Positions 32,800-44,108 of a stretch of 64,000 nucleotides of DNA are shown here, in pieces. Positions within the stretch are counted from its first letter, which is position 1. Every line of letters starts with the position of its first letter. This stretch comes from Sepiola atlantica. Its lineage: Eukaryota; Mollusca; Cephalopoda; Sepiida; Sepiolidae. The notes beneath the pieces were generated by a model. That model saw only the letters and a list, made by a program, of their open reading frames with translations, did not search any database and had not been told where the DNA came from. Where the stretch lies: the NCBI GenBank assembly GCA_963556195.1, contig OY744519.1:103685500-103749499 (forward strand), given 5' to 3'. The position numbers and the translations under genes were made by a program.

Positions 32800-33130
32800 A
32801 GTAACATTCGAGCACAAATGTTAAATAGTTGTCCAGGAAATAAAACAATATTGCGAAACAGAACTGTTTGTTATATTAAAATCAAAACAATCATTAATTA
32901 AAAAACAATAACAAATAATAGTTAATTAATAAAATGTCTTTATTCAAAATTAATATGCAAATCAGTTAGCCTTGCGACAGATATCGCATATACATAAGCA
33001 GTATATAAAAAAAATGGTGTGTAAAGTTGAATTCACTTGAAATGGAGTGTTTTCATTTTACGGTTAGTGTAAGAAATGGGCCAAACTTTTGCATTTATTC
33101 ACTTAGACATAAATAATGATGAACACTTAG
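32800..33130. repeat. Repeat shared with 7711-7762 and inverted at 57220-57370
   Basis: Segments TTAATATGCAAAT, GCATATACATAAGCAGTATATAAAA and AAAGTTGAATTCACTTG correspond to the reverse of 57220-57370 (TTTTATATACTGCTTATGTATATAC and others). Ends about 115 bases before an SHC exon. Confidence 0.55.
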
Positions 33131-33245
33131 TAGAAGATATGATGACCAGTGAAAATGAATAATTTCATGATTGAAAGAAAATGGAAAATAACTTTCATCC
33201 TGAAGTATAAACAGATTTTATTTTATGGAAATATTTCTTTTTTAG

Positions 33246-33398
33246 CACTCGCTGCTTTTGCAAACATGAATTCCATCCCACTTTTTGGAACTGCTGATGA
33301 CATTTTAGATGTTAAACCCGCGGAGCAAGCCCCAGACTTTGTTGAGAGTCCACCCGAAGCTGGCTGGACTAATGGAACTCTCGACCCCTTTGACATGC
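33246..33398 (+). CDS. SHC adaptor, CH1 exon ending in adaptin-type DPFDM motif
   Basis: A 153-base exon with acceptor TTTTTTTAG and donor GTATGT. It starts with two bases of a split Ser codon, runs through 50 codons and ends with one base of a split Gln codon. The peptide contains NSIPLFGTADDILDVKPAEQ and ends NGTLDPFDM. Joined to the next exon it reads DPFDMQPFETCL, matching vertebrate SHC1 DLFDMKPFEDAL, the segment reported to bind the alpha-adaptin subunit of AP-2. A role in coupling SHC to endocytosis is therefore expected from the family. The donor is followed directly by a short TA microsatellite (33401-33426). Confidence 0.92.
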
Positions 33399-33559
33399 GT
33401 ATGTATATATATATATATATTTATATAATAAGGTGATGTAGTTTGCTTGAAGCATTGTGTGTAATATCTATATAGAGAAGTCATAGAAGGCTATTACAAT
33501 GCAAGAAATGGAAATATGCTGGCGTTGAGAAGGCGGACAAAAACGAAGGGATTTTTAAA

Positions 33560-33827
33560 AAAAATTTTCAGTTGAATTTTAGCCGACTTCACATCTGCAG
33601 AAACATGTTTTGCGATAAATATATGACCATAATTAGATAAAAAAAAAGGAGGTCCCAAAATATTTTTTATTTATTGAGTTTTCAGGTAAGTGAAGTTACA
33701 TCACTTGTGTCCTTATTTACTTGTCTCCTCACAAATATAGAGTTAGTTTTTAATGTGAGGAAAATCCAGCTCCATAAAAAGGAGCACTTTGGATTGGCAC
33801 AAAAAATAAAATTGCTTCAGTTTAGAA

Positions 33828-33862
<35 letters not shown>

Positions 33863-34900
33863 ACTGACCAAGAACAGATGGAGTAGTATCAGAACAGATA
33901 CTACACTTTGCTCTTAGCTAAAAGGCCAATGAGATCCTTAAGTCAGATTTACCTCCCTTGGGTGAATCTTTTTTCCCCCTTGAATTCTCTTCTTCTGTAG
34001 TCTTATTTTGATGTTGGAGAATAATTAAATTTAATAAGTCAATAGATTAATTTTAGCTTAGTTCAAATACACGGAAACTTTTCCTGTGTAATAAATATAT
34101 ATGGCTTTTAATTGCGATTACAAAATAACATTTTTATGTATTGGATGTTCAGGTAGGTGAAATTACATCCTGTGAACCAGAGTTACCTGCCTTTGGTGAA
34201 TCTTTAATGTTAGGAAATAAAATTAAAAATTGAATGAAAACCTTGTGATCTTCATGGTGAAACAGGGTTAACAATCAAACAGCTAATGGGTTTGAGTTAC
34301 TTTCAATTCATTAATTAAAAAAAAATGGTAAAATTTAAAAAGAAAGTCTTTTGATAGTACCATTGAGAGATTGAAAAGATTAGGATTAACTTCTTTATTA
34401 GAAAGAAGAATGAGAGGTGATTTAATTAGAACATTAAAAAGAATGGTATTTCTAACTCTGGTGAAACCGAGAAACCATGATTTTTTGGTAAAACTTCTCA
34501 ACTCTATTTTTTTCAGATTCACCTCTTCAGTGATCTTATTTTGATGTTGGAGAATAATTAAATTGCCTAATTCGAGAGAATACTTTTAGCTGAATTCAAA
34601 TTCACAGAAACTTTTGCTTGGCAATCAATGTACATGACCTTAATTGGACGAAAAGGGGTTTCGAAATGAGATTTTTTTCACATTGGGTTTTCTGGTAGGT
34701 GAAGTTATACATCCCTTAAGTCAGATTTACCACTCTTGTGTGAATAATTTTTTATCCCCTTGAATTCTGTTTTTCACTCGTCTTAATTTGACGTTAGAGG
34801 GTAATTAAACTTAATAAATTAATAGAATTATTTTAGCTGAGTTTAAATCCATAGAAACTTTTGTTGGCAATAACTTGAATGAAAAGATAGTGATTTTTTT
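33560..34900. repeat. Diverged tandem repeat, four units
   Basis: GGTAAGTGAAGTTACATC / CTTAAGTCAGATTTACC..TTG.GTGAAT, then TTATTTTGATGTTGGAGAATAATTAAA, then TTTTAGCT-A-TTCAAAT-CA--GAAACTTTT recur at about 33560-33960, 33945-34200, 34500-34725 and 34725-34900. Unit 1 is split by a U2-derived SINE; unit 4 shows the unsplit form. Confidence 0.65.
33709..33943 (-). mobile_element. U2 snRNA-derived SINE, copy 4 (short, complete)
   Basis: The minus strand reads GATCTCATTGGCCTTTTAGCTAAGAGCAAAGTGTAGTATCTGTTCTGATACTAC, matching U2 snRNA from its first bases, followed by TCAGTGAAAGAGA (with an expanded GA run), TGCCAATCCAAAGTGCTCC, GAGCTGGATTTTCCTCACATTAAAAAC and a tail GAGGAGACAAGTAAATAAGGA. TCCTT lies on both sides and could be the target duplication. 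The unsplit tandem unit at about 34710-34735 (CATCCCTTAAGTCAGATTTACC) serves as an empty site. Confidence 0.85.
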
Positions 34901-35434
34901 TTTACTATGAGTCATTGCTTATCAAAGCCCACTTGGGGATAAGAGTTAATGAGTTGATCAGGTGGACTGGTGAGACAACACCTTGAGTATTGGAGACGAT
35001 AGTTGAAACTGGGCAAAATTTGATTATTTAATAGGACGGCTCGACAAGGATTTGTTAACATTTGACTTGAAAACGATAATGTTGTAGTCAGCCGGGAAGC
35101 AATCCCGTGGTTTTGTGTTCCACAGACGGGTAGTTCTTGGAAAGGAACTTTACTCATGGAAGTTCTGTGTGGTGAAAACGATTAACAATCAGACAGCTCA
35201 TCTGTAGTAACATCTGATGCAATCCTCTACATATAATTAGAGTTAGATACACCCTAAAATGAAGTATTTCTGCCACATCTAGGAAGGTGTCACTCAGAGA
35301 AATCTTTCTTGCAATAAAAGAGTTTAAAATCAACTAGTTGGGGAAGGGGTGATCTCTTCTGTTCTCTATAGTTTTTTTCTCACAGAAAAGACGTTGCTCT
35401 GCTCGTCTTTATCTACTCTATCATTATTTTTTTA
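34901..35434. other. Intron sequence, no gene recognised
   Basis: Part (AACAATCA-ACAGCT-AT at 34270 and 35187) is a local duplication. The 81-codon minus-strand frame at 34912-35157 has no recognised domain. Confidence 0.3.
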
Positions 35435-35650
35435 TCTTATTTTTTTATGGAAATCGCTCCAAGCAAGATGTAAGGAGCTTAAAAAAAAAGTACTACTTCA
35501 AAGTTAAAAACTAGCCAACGATGAGTGTTAGATGGATAGATTCCAATATAGAAAACAGCAGTTCTTCCCCCTTTGTCAGAAACATCGCTCATGGAATGTG
35601 AGGACTAAAGAACAAAATAAGGGAAGCAAGAGTTACGAGGCTGTCGACTA
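35435..35650 (-). repeat. Interspersed repeat H, copy 2
   Basis: Reverse of 27845-28100: GAAATCGCTCCAAGCAAGATG, TAGCCAACGATGAGTGTTAGATGGATAGATTCC, AAACAGCAGTTCTTCCC. Confidence 0.7.
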
Positions 35651-36165
35651 ACCTTCAATCTTTGGTTCCTCTTTGAAAAAGCTATTACAGGAAGAACTCT
35701 TCTTCATACAAGCACTGCAAAGATCTTTTCTTCTTCCGTGTTCTTAATGTCAAACAAAATTTCCATGAACAGAGTTTCTTTCTAAGAACTTTCTATCTGT
35801 GGAACATGTAGCCAAAAGATTATTTCCCCGAGTGCTACAACATGATCTTCTTCAAATCTATTGTCAATAAACACATGTCGTATAATAATGAATCTTTATT
35901 CTGGAGTGGTTTATAAGTGGTGACTCATCAGTAAAAAGAAAAAGGGTTCGAGTTACATTTGATCCATTAACTTTACTTTATTTATACTCTTTTTTTTGCC
36001 ATGTGTGCAATCATCTAGTACAGTGGTTCTCAACTCATTTCAGGCTGTTTATACAAGAAAAAATGTGGTGGAATCCATTTTTGAATAAGGATAAATTAAG
36101 CATATGCAGCAAATACTTTAGTTCAAAATATATTTCGTTTCTAAAACGAAATTTTTTGGAATGAT

Positions 36166-36256
36166 TTAAAATAGTTCCCAACTAATATTTTGATCTGAAA
36201 TATGTTTCTTATAAACATAATTCATTTCTCTACCAGAGAGGTCAACATAGATAGGA

Positions 36257-36305
<49 letters not shown>

Positions 36306-36400
36306 ATGGTAATAATCCAGGTGAAAAACATCCACAGGGTAGTAATCCAAAGAATTTCAACCGGGTTTATAAAAAGTGCTCAATATCAAATAGAGCTTTA
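36166..36400. repeat. (TA)n microsatellite region
   Basis: (TA)n at 36259-36302 directly left of the TIR element at 36401. No gene. Confidence 0.6.
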
Positions 36401-37489
36401 TATATGATTATTTTTATTTACACAGATATGTACAAAATCTGCGACACTGGCATGTCGATGTTATCGATCAACAGTTATTATAAACTGAGATCTCATCAGG
36501 CAGAGTTAGAATCCGATCTTAACCTCAGATCATATTTGGAGAGAATGAAGTGGAGAGAAAAAGAAGAAGAAGAAAAGAAATTTAGAATTTCAAAATTTAG
36601 GGAGTTACGTGATTTAGGGCCGTTAAAAATTTTAAAAGTTAAAAACTAAAATCTAAAACAAACAAAACAAATAAATAAATGAAATAAAATAAAATAAAAT
36701 AAAATAAAGTGGAAAGAGAGACATATAATGAAGAGAGTAGATAGATAGATAGACAGATAGAGAAATGAAAACGTCTGTTGATTCAGACCGAGAGAGGAAA
36801 GAGGTGGGAGAGGAAATATGTAAAAAAATCGACAGTTATTTTAAACTCAGGGCGCATAAGCGAATTTTCAAGTCAGCTGTAATATAAATGTGTATGCGTG
36901 CGTGTGTGCCCCTAGATCAGCCGTGATGGGGGGGGGGGGGGTAAGGGGTTGTTACTCAAATCTGTTACTAATTCTGAATTTATAGTTTTTAATTTTTTTG
37001 TCTAGAGTTTACCAACTTATCATTAATAAATTAATAAATTGAACAAATATTTTAGTAAATTAGTTAAGTTTAACAGAATTATTAGTAATAATAATAATAA
37101 TAATAATAATAATGGACACCAATAATAATTGAAATGATAATAATAGTGATAAAGCTAATGAAAGATAATAACAGTGATAATTTAATTTAATTTGAAAGTA
37201 CTAAAATGCCGCCATTATTAATTATTAATAGTAATAATAAAAATAGTAATAATAATAATGATAATAGTAATAATAATAATAATAATGATAAAAATAGTAA
37301 TAATAATAGTAATAATAATAATAATAATAATGATAATAATAGTAATAATAACAACAACAACAACAATAATAGAGGTTAAGATCGGATTCTAACTCTGCCC
37401 GATGAGATCTCAGTTTATAATAACTGTTGATCGATAACATCGAGATGCCAGTGTCGCAGATTTTGTACATGTCTGTGTAAATAAAAATA

Positions 37490-37496
<7 letters not shown>
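36401..37496. mobile_element. Terminal-inverted-repeat element, arms about 126 bp
   Basis: 36401-36526 and 37371-37496 are inverted and nearly the same: ATTATTTTTATTTACACAGA-ATGTACAAAATCTGCGACACTGGCAT at the left and the exact inverse at the right. The interior has (AAAAT)n, a G-run (36927-36941), (ATA)n and TTG/CAA runs and no transposase. (TA)n flanks both ends. The two near-identical Met-Ile-Ile-Phe frames on opposite strands come from the arms. Confidence 0.8.

Positions 37497-37536
<40 letters not shown>
37494..37536. repeat. (TA)n microsatellite
   Basis: Uninterrupted TA dinucleotides next to the TIR element. Confidence 0.9.
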
Positions 37537-37541
<5 letters not shown>

Positions 37542-38223
37542 CAATAAAGCTTTAAAAATTCTACTTTGATTTAAATATCACCTACTTCAGTTTCATATTC
37601 TAAAATGCTGCTTGTCTATAAAACTACATTATTAAGGTAATTCGATAATTTCTAGGAGTATTTTTTACACACTTTTGAAGGCATCATCTTTTAAAAACAT
37701 AACTAAACATTAAGTGGTTTTAATTTTCTGTCTGATTAATGAAAAATAAAAAGACTAAGTTTAGGTTATTAGCACTGTCCGTGAAAAACAAACAAAAATA
37801 AAGAATGTCTGATTTTCATCAATAAAGTCTTGGAGGTTAGCTGCATTTTACCAAAGACAAATAAACTCGCCTAAATATCCGATATGTTTACGGGGGGGGG
37901 GGGGGGGGGAGATCTGTAAATGAAAGAAATTGCTGAAGATGGTTGCACACAAACTGGTTATGATCTCTCAACCGACCTGCAATTCCACTGCACTTCTTGT
38001 GCACATAATGCTGACAAGTACCAGAAAAAAAATTGAGTTGCACTCAACTCCCTTTCCACAAACTGAGTATGGGAACATTCCTCTTTCTGGGAACTTTTTA
38101 ATTCTACAACTGATCATCACCTTGATCTTTGTAACATTCACTCTCAGACCTTTACTCAGAGTGAGTAAATGATAGTAGTAATAATAATAATAATAATAAT
38201 AATAGTAGTAGAACAATTATAAA
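37537..38223. repeat. Intron sequence with repeat K
   Basis: A G-run at about 37892-37909. CAACTCCCTTTCCACAAACTGAGTATGGGAACATTCCTCTTTCTGGGAA (38046-38094) has an inverse relative at about 38886-38936 (TCCTCAGAAAGAGGAAAGTTCCTTTGCTCAGTTTGTGGAAATGGAGTTG), so a pair of inverted repeats flanks family B copy 3. The 80-codon frame is not a recognised gene. Confidence 0.5.
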
Positions 38224-38685
38224 TCTACTATGTAAAGAGCAGTTGTCTCTATGTGTTCACCTAAAAATCAAAAACTACACAAGACACACCCACGAAACTG
38301 GTATATTCTTTTTCAGCATTGTTTCGGACAAAATGTGAACACATCTTTTTTTTTCTTTTTTTTTTTTGGTAATATTTATTCTTTTCAGGGGTCAACCTGA
38401 ACACAATTAGTTTACGACATTTAGAGCGTTTTCTTTTTCTCTTTTTTCTGTCCATTGACCTTTGGTGTGAAATGGTATTTTTTGTCCTGACATTTGAAAA
38501 TGTAATCATTTTTTAATGTATATAAATGTATTTTTTTTATGTTATCGAGAGAGAGAGAGAGGGGGGGGGATAGAGAGAGAATGGGAGATGGATAGAGAGA
38601 GAAGTTTTAAAAGAAAGATGTTAGACTTTTGAACTTTTCTATTTTGTTGCCCATGCTCCCAGGCAACGCCATGTAGCCATGCTAG
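38224..38685 (+). mobile_element. Helitron-like family B, copy 3
   Basis: Starts TCTACTATGTAAAGAGCAGTTGTCTCTATG and ends CCCAGGCAACGCCATGTAGCCATGCTAG before T. CCCAGGC-AAC-GCC with GGG/ATG can form a hairpin before the CTAG. Contains the (GA)n and G-run typical of the family at about 38547-38580. Confidence 0.75.
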
Positions 38686-39427
38686 TATAATAATAACGAA
38701 AATTGGTTATCATCTCTCAATAATAGCATTTACTCTCAGAACTTTACTGTTGTGAGTAAATAATAATAGTAGTAGTAACAGCAGTAATAGTAGTACTGCT
38801 ACAACAACAATTAGAAATATAATAATAAAGAAAGCAATAGAATGTTACCAAGACCAAAGTGATGATCAGTGGTTGTAATGTTGGAAATTCCTCAGAAAGA
38901 GGAAAGTTCCTTTGCTCAGTTTGTGGAAATGGAGTTGATTGCAGTCAAATTTAAATTAAAGAAATTGCTGAATATGTTTTGCAAGGCTAAAGAAAGGTGA
39001 TTTCTCTTTAAGAGATTCACCAGTACAATTTGAACACGATAGTGATGTCACATTTGAAGCATTTGCGTACAAAGTGAATTCAAGCTACTCAACAGTTTGC
39101 CAGAATTGACGACATGTTGGAAAATTGCCTAAGCTTGGAAAGTAGGTTCCCATAATTTGACAGAAGGCAACCACAAAGTACAAAGGAGACATCAGCACTT
39201 CGTTACACTCTCTTTTTAATGCACCTTGCCTTTTTGTGGACAGCCACCAGACTAAACCACAACGCAAAAGAAGACTCCATCCAAAAAAAGTTATGTTTGC
39301 TGATTGTGTTGACGTAATCTTCTTTACAATTATTAATTACACATTGTTTTTTATTATTTTAGTTTTGCAAATAATTACTTGTCAATTCTTTTCTTTATTA
39401 TTAGATTTCTAATCGTTGTACTATTAC

Positions 39428-39470
<43 letters not shown>

Positions 39471-39838
39471 ATTATTACTACGACTACTACTACTATTACT
39501 ATTTACTCATTATCAGCATTGGAAATAACAAGTGGTGTTCTCTGGAGTCTGAGTGACAAAAGGCTCCCCAAATCTCCGTAATTTTTCGATAACCATTGCA
39601 AGTCATTTTGCATGATTGCAACAGCCGTTTACCATTATTTTCACGCTGACAATGACCGTTGTTGACCTTCTCTGGAATGTGAGTGGCAATAAGCCTACCC
39701 AAGGTTCCAGTACTTTCCGCACCCTTCCAGTGGAAATCTAGTTGGTGCTTTCCCTCCTCGCTTTTCCCATCCTTTCTGACATTTCACAACCGTTTTGTGT
39801 GGCACCAGTCTAAACTGATGTTGCCACATATGTGGGTA
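38686..39838. other. Intron sequence, repeats, no gene
   Basis: Has the inverse repeat K copy (38838-38950), a (TTG)n run (39428-39469) and a local duplication (GTTCTCTGGAGTCTGAGTGACAA-AGGCT at 39537 and CTTCTCTGGAATGTGAGTGGCAATAAGCCT at 39667). No coding domain recognised. Confidence 0.4.
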
Positions 39839-39854
39839 GTTTTATTTATTTATT

Positions 39855-39898
<44 letters not shown>
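39839..39898. repeat. (TTTA)n and (TTA)n microsatellite
   Basis: About 6 TTTA then about 12 ATT units. Confidence 0.9.
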
Positions 39899-39899
<1 letters not shown>

Positions 39900-40414
39900 A
39901 TATACTAAGGCAATTCATGTTTATATGTGCGTTATCACCTTTTACAAACAATTAAAAAAATGAGATCGTCCAATCAGCAAAGATAATGATTAATGATTAA
40001 TCTGATGTCACTAAGTTAAAATTTACGACTTTACCCATTTTAAAATGAATTATTCTAAAATCAAATTATGTCGTCCTATTAATACAATTTTAAATACATT
40101 TCAAAGAGTGATATTTGTTTTATTGGTCTGAAGAATATTTAGCTGACAATTATTTTTACAATAATCAGACAGAAAATATTTATTGTTTTAAAATGAATTG
40201 AAATGCTGCAATTTTAAAGAAAGAAAGAAGAAGCATATTCACGTTATTTGTTTAAAGAATATTTAGCTGATAATGGACAATTAATTTTACGAAAGAAGAC
40301 AAGTTTGTTCTATTTTCTTAATAGTATTGACCCCGACAGACATTTATTATTTCAAAAGGAAATTATAAAGATTGATGTAGAAAGCACCGTGGAATTTTCA
40401 TGGGGCCCTGCTAG
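39895..40414 (+). mobile_element. Helitron-like family A, copy 4
   Basis: Starts near TATACTAAGGCAATTCATG and ends CACCGTGGAATTTTCATGGGGCCCTGCTAG before T. CCGTG-GAATTTT-CATGG can pair (one G-T). The 141-codon frame 40248-40673 joins the family A copy, a microsatellite, and the SHC exon; only the exon part is coding. Confidence 0.75.
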
Positions 40415-40485
40415 TTATTATTATTATTATTATTGTTGTTGTTGTTGTTATATTTTATTAAAATACATTTTTAAATATTTTTCAG

Positions 40486-40652
40486 AACCTTTTGAGACTT
40501 GTCTTCTGAATGAGTCTGTGACTCAGCCTCCACCCCCTGCTCCTGCCCCAGAAGAAGGCTTTCAGGCAACATCAATGAACTCTGATGATTTTCCTACTGT
40601 ACTCGCTCCACTTTATGAGCAATGGTATCATGGACCCCTCAGTCGGAAAGAA
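40486..40652 (+). CDS. SHC adaptor, exon joining CH1 to the SH2 domain
   Basis: A 167-base exon with acceptor ATTTTTCAG and donor GTGAGT. After the split Gln codon come 55 whole codons: PFETCLLNESVT, a proline-rich run (QPPPPAPAPEEG) and finally EQWYHGPLSRKE. The last segment is the start of an SH2 domain; vertebrate SHC has WFHGKLSRREAE here. Upstream, a (TTA)n and (TTG)n stretch and the 3' end of a family A Helitron-like copy (CTAG at 40411-40414) come within 75 bases of the acceptor. Downstream, a family B Helitron-like copy begins 28 bases after the donor, so the exon is closely bracketed by transposons. Confidence 0.95.
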
Positions 40653-40680
40653 GTGAGTTCCATAAAAATATAATTGGTTT

Positions 40681-41103
40681 TCTATTAGGTAAAACTTTCC
40701 CTAAGATCATCTGCACAGAAAGGAAAGTGTCTGTGTGTTCAGCTAAAAGTAAAAAACACACCCACGAAGCTGATATATTCTTTTTCAGCATTGCCTCGGA
40801 CAAAATATAGGCACATTTTTTTTTTTACAATATTCATTCTGTTGGAGGTAAACAAGAACAGAATTAGTCAGGAGATGTCGACATTTAAAGTGATTTTTTA
40901 ATTTTATTATGTAATAATTTGTTAATGATTTTTTTCCAGTTGCCAGAGAAAACGAAGGGGAGGGGGAGAGAGCAATGGAGAGAGAGAGAGAAGGGATAGA
41001 GAGGGGGGAATACAAAGAGGGTTTTTAAAAAAAAGATATTACACTTTTTAACTCTTCTATATTGTTGTACATGCTGCCAGGTAATGCGGGGTAATCATGC
41101 TAG
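40681..41103 (+). mobile_element. Helitron-like family B, copy 4
   Basis: Starts TCTATTAGGTAAA, 28 bases after the SHC donor, and ends GGGGTAATCATGCTAG before T. Shares GTTCAGCTAAAAGTAAAAA, CACCCACGAAGCTGATATATTC and GCATTGCCTCGGACAAAATA with the other copies. Confidence 0.7.
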
Positions 41104-41454
41104 TCTGCATATAATGCAGTGTGTATATGTGTATGTGTGTCTGACTAAAATTCCCAGACCATACAGAGAATAAGGACCCCAAAACAATGGCCAAATGAAA
41201 GGAACGCCTTTCTTTCTTCACCAGTGTCTTCCGGTTGACCTGGCCACACACACGTGCACCTTATTTACAACTTTTTAATAAACAAACGAAACATTGAAGC
41301 ATCCAAAATACTTTTTTCTTTTAAAACATGTTAATATTTATATGGGGGGGGGGGAGTATATATTATATATTTATTATTTAATGTAGGATGCATTTATCCT
41401 TTTATTTACAAAACTTTTTGAATTCTCGTTCTAAAATGTTTTTGTGTCACTATT

Positions 41455-41480
41455 TACTTACCTCCCCACGAGGGCAGAAT
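41455..41480 (-). mobile_element. U2-derived SINE tail fragment
   Basis: TTTACTTACCTCCCCACGAGGG followed by CAGAAT, the 3' tail shared with copies at 6650 and 29410. No head is present. Confidence 0.5.
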
Positions 41481-41710
41481 GTATAATAAAATAAAAGTTT
41501 GCTACTTGAAATCAAAATTTTATATAATAAACATTTCATTTATTAGTTTGTGCTAAACGCAAGACAAAACCTTTCACATTTATTTCCATAAATAGATATG
41601 AAAATTTTGTCCATAGAAATTTCATTGAAATTCTTTAAAGTAGGAAAAAACTATTCTGCTTCAACGTAGTTTTTTCTACTTTAAAGAGTATAAAAGTTCC
41701 CATACATACG

Positions 41711-41822
41711 GCATAATCATGTTGACCCACCGGTTCCCCCGTTAGATCACTGAAGTTAAGCGACGTTGAGTCTGGCCAGTACTAAATGGGTGCCCATTTC
41801 GGAATACCAGTTTCTGTATGTG
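41711..41822 (+). mobile_element. 5S rRNA-derived sequence, copy 2
   Basis: GGCATAATCATGTTGACCCACCGGTTCCCCCGTTAGATCACTGAAGTTAAGCGACGTTGAGTCTGGCCAGTACTAAATGGGTGCCC... then GGAATACCAGTTTCTGTA. It follows 5S rRNA over its whole length with many substitutions. It starts with the same GGCATAATCA-GTTGAC as the copy at 1812-1918. Confidence 0.8.
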
Positions 41823-42411
41823 GCCTTGAGAGGACATAGACTCCACCAGGTTCTATCATGCCCACTGAAAAGTTAGTACAGATAGAGTATCTGCCTGACT
41901 CCCCGACAACGTCCCTTGATGTTATGAGATATGGATAGATGGAAAAGTTCCCTCTTCTCCCCTAATATAATAAATATAATAACCATCGTTTGTTTTTGTC
42001 CATAACATTGAATATATCCCATTATGACATATGAAAGAGAAAGAGATAAATGCTGCATCTCACATTTTTTTCAACACAAACATTAAAATTACATTTTTCA
42101 CACGTGAAAAAGAAAAAAAGAAATTTTCTATTTTTTCTTCTTTCTTTCTTAAGTATTTTATTTTTTTTGCATAAGTGGGGAGACAGGGATAACATTAAAT
42201 ATTTGTGTGTTTGAAAAGTAGTATAACTAATTCAAATGTATTTTCTTTTACTTACTGATTGAATTAAATTTAGTTGTTTGGGCAGGCATAACAAAAAAAA
42301 AGATCTGATTTTTAAAAATAAATGCATGTAGGCTAATGATGGTTGCAGGATATAAGTTAACAGTTAACATTTCTATTTTATATGAATAAAATATGTTTTA
42401 TTCTTTTCCAG

Positions 42412-42543
42412 TCCGAAATATTGCTTGAACAAGAAGGAGATTTCTTAGTCAGAGAGAGTACCACGACGCAAGGCCAGTATGTTCTTAGTGGTCGGCACAC
42501 TGGGGGTGTGAAGCATTTGTTACTCATAGATCCAGAAGGCGTG
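42412..42543 (+). CDS. SHC adaptor, SH2 domain core exon (FLVRES)
   Basis: A 132-base exon of 44 whole codons, acceptor TTCTTTTCCAG, donor GTAAGT. The peptide runs SEILLEQEGDFLVREST and onward to KHLLLIDPEGV. It carries the SH2 signature FLVRES, with the invariant arginine that contacts phosphotyrosine, followed by TTTQGQYVLSG, nearly the same as vertebrate SHC1 (TTTPGQYVLTG). The KHLLL-DPEGV segment is also specific to SHC SH2 domains. All key binding residues visible in this exon are intact, so a functional domain is expected. Confidence 0.97.
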
Positions 42544-44108
42544 GTAAGTATTTCTCAAAAACAAGGGAATCCTGGTGGTTCCGATAATTCTAATCAACTC
42601 ATAAAACGTTAATGTAATCACAACAAATTATGAGGAAGTTAACTTTGAGTAAAGCTCAAAAGAAATATATTTGTTTACAAGCCGCATCACTGTCATAATT
42701 GATATGCATTCTCAACTCAAAAAGTCACACCTACACATTTGTGAACAATGGAAATCCCCAACTATGATTTACTTTCTCATACCCTGTGGATTGACCTGTC
42801 TGACCTCAACTGACAGTGACTTCTGTTATTTGTTACCTACTATCCAACTCAGCTTCTGATTGACTGATATTAGGTATCACAAACCAGCCTAGAGTTTAGT
42901 GTGCGAAAATGGGTAAATATAGTGAAATTCCTTTCAATTTCAATTTGTGATAACTTATTTATTTGTTAGGTTATTTTGATAAAATTTGGATGTAAACCAA
43001 ATTTAATCTTTTCTCTTTATAAATTTATAATTCTTTCTCTTCCAGGTTACTTCAAGTTAGGTTACTATTTTCAGTGATTTATTTTTTAATGTTGGTGTTT
43101 TCAACTTAGTGCACTGTATGATATTGTGTGTCTCTATGCATATAAAAACATTCTAATCTTAAAGAAAAAGGATCACGTGTCAATATGGTGGGCTTAATAT
43201 AGATTTTAAGTTACCTTTCACAAAAAAATCCAAGTTAAAAACTTTAGTGAGTTAAATTTTTGCTCTATTATCAAATTGTTTCCATTTATTTTTCCATGGT
43301 TTTTATTGATCTACTATTAAAAGAAAAACCCAGCTTGATCTCTACTGTGCTATGAATCATATGAAGATTTAATGTGTTAGCTGTTGAAATGAATCTCATC
43401 TGTGTCAATTTTATATACGTTTTTTCGCGATGTAATGGGATTTTTCCCAATATTTAGGCTGGTTTGATCGTATAATTATTGCTTCCATTATGATTAATCT
43501 TTGTTTACCACAAGATGATATTACATTTGTAAGAATTTTTTAATTGTTCTAAGCTTGTATTTTTACTTAAACACTGTGAAAATTGGCTTCTGGACCAATA
43601 GCACATAAGACAGCAAATTTTCTAATTTCCAACAAACTTTGAACAGTCGTAATTTAATAGTTAATTGCATTATTAAAATAAATTTGGTATCATTGTTTAT
43701 GTTTTGCAAATATCTATGTGTCCACATTAAACGATTTAGATATAACGAGGATAAAATTTTGGTCTGATATAAACATTTTTATATTTTAATTATTATTCAA
43801 TCAAAGGCTGTTTTTTTTTCTGTATGTATGGGCACTATATATTGTATAACTCTTCAGACATCAAATTAGTCAAGAGGAAATAACTCTGCTGGGAATGGTA
43901 TTTACTGCCAGCAGAGTTATGTCCTCATTATTGTTTATTACACCAGATGCACCCTATTCTAGATCTCTCAGTTTCTTTTCAACAGTTTTTGATTGCTTTT
44001 AAGTCCTTTGGTGTTTAACCTCCTTGAATATATTAAAGGGTCTGAGGTTGTCTTGTTATGAACCCATCCTGGGATGGGTAATTCTACTCGTAAATGTATA
44101 AAGATATA
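42544..44108. other. Start of last SHC intron, nearly repeat-free
   Basis: AT-rich, with short frames only. A 19-bp hairpin lies at 43874-43926 (GAGGAAATAACTCTGCTGG and its inverse, one mismatch, 15-base loop). Nothing else recognised. Confidence 0.45.

Noticed and set aside
33880..33943. Functional U2 snRNA gene
   Set aside because: Only the first 35-40 bases match and the rest of U2, including the Sm site and later stems, is absent.
41711..41822. Functional 5S rRNA gene
   Set aside because: Many substitutions, including in conserved positions, and a dispersed single context; better explained as a 5S-derived repeat.
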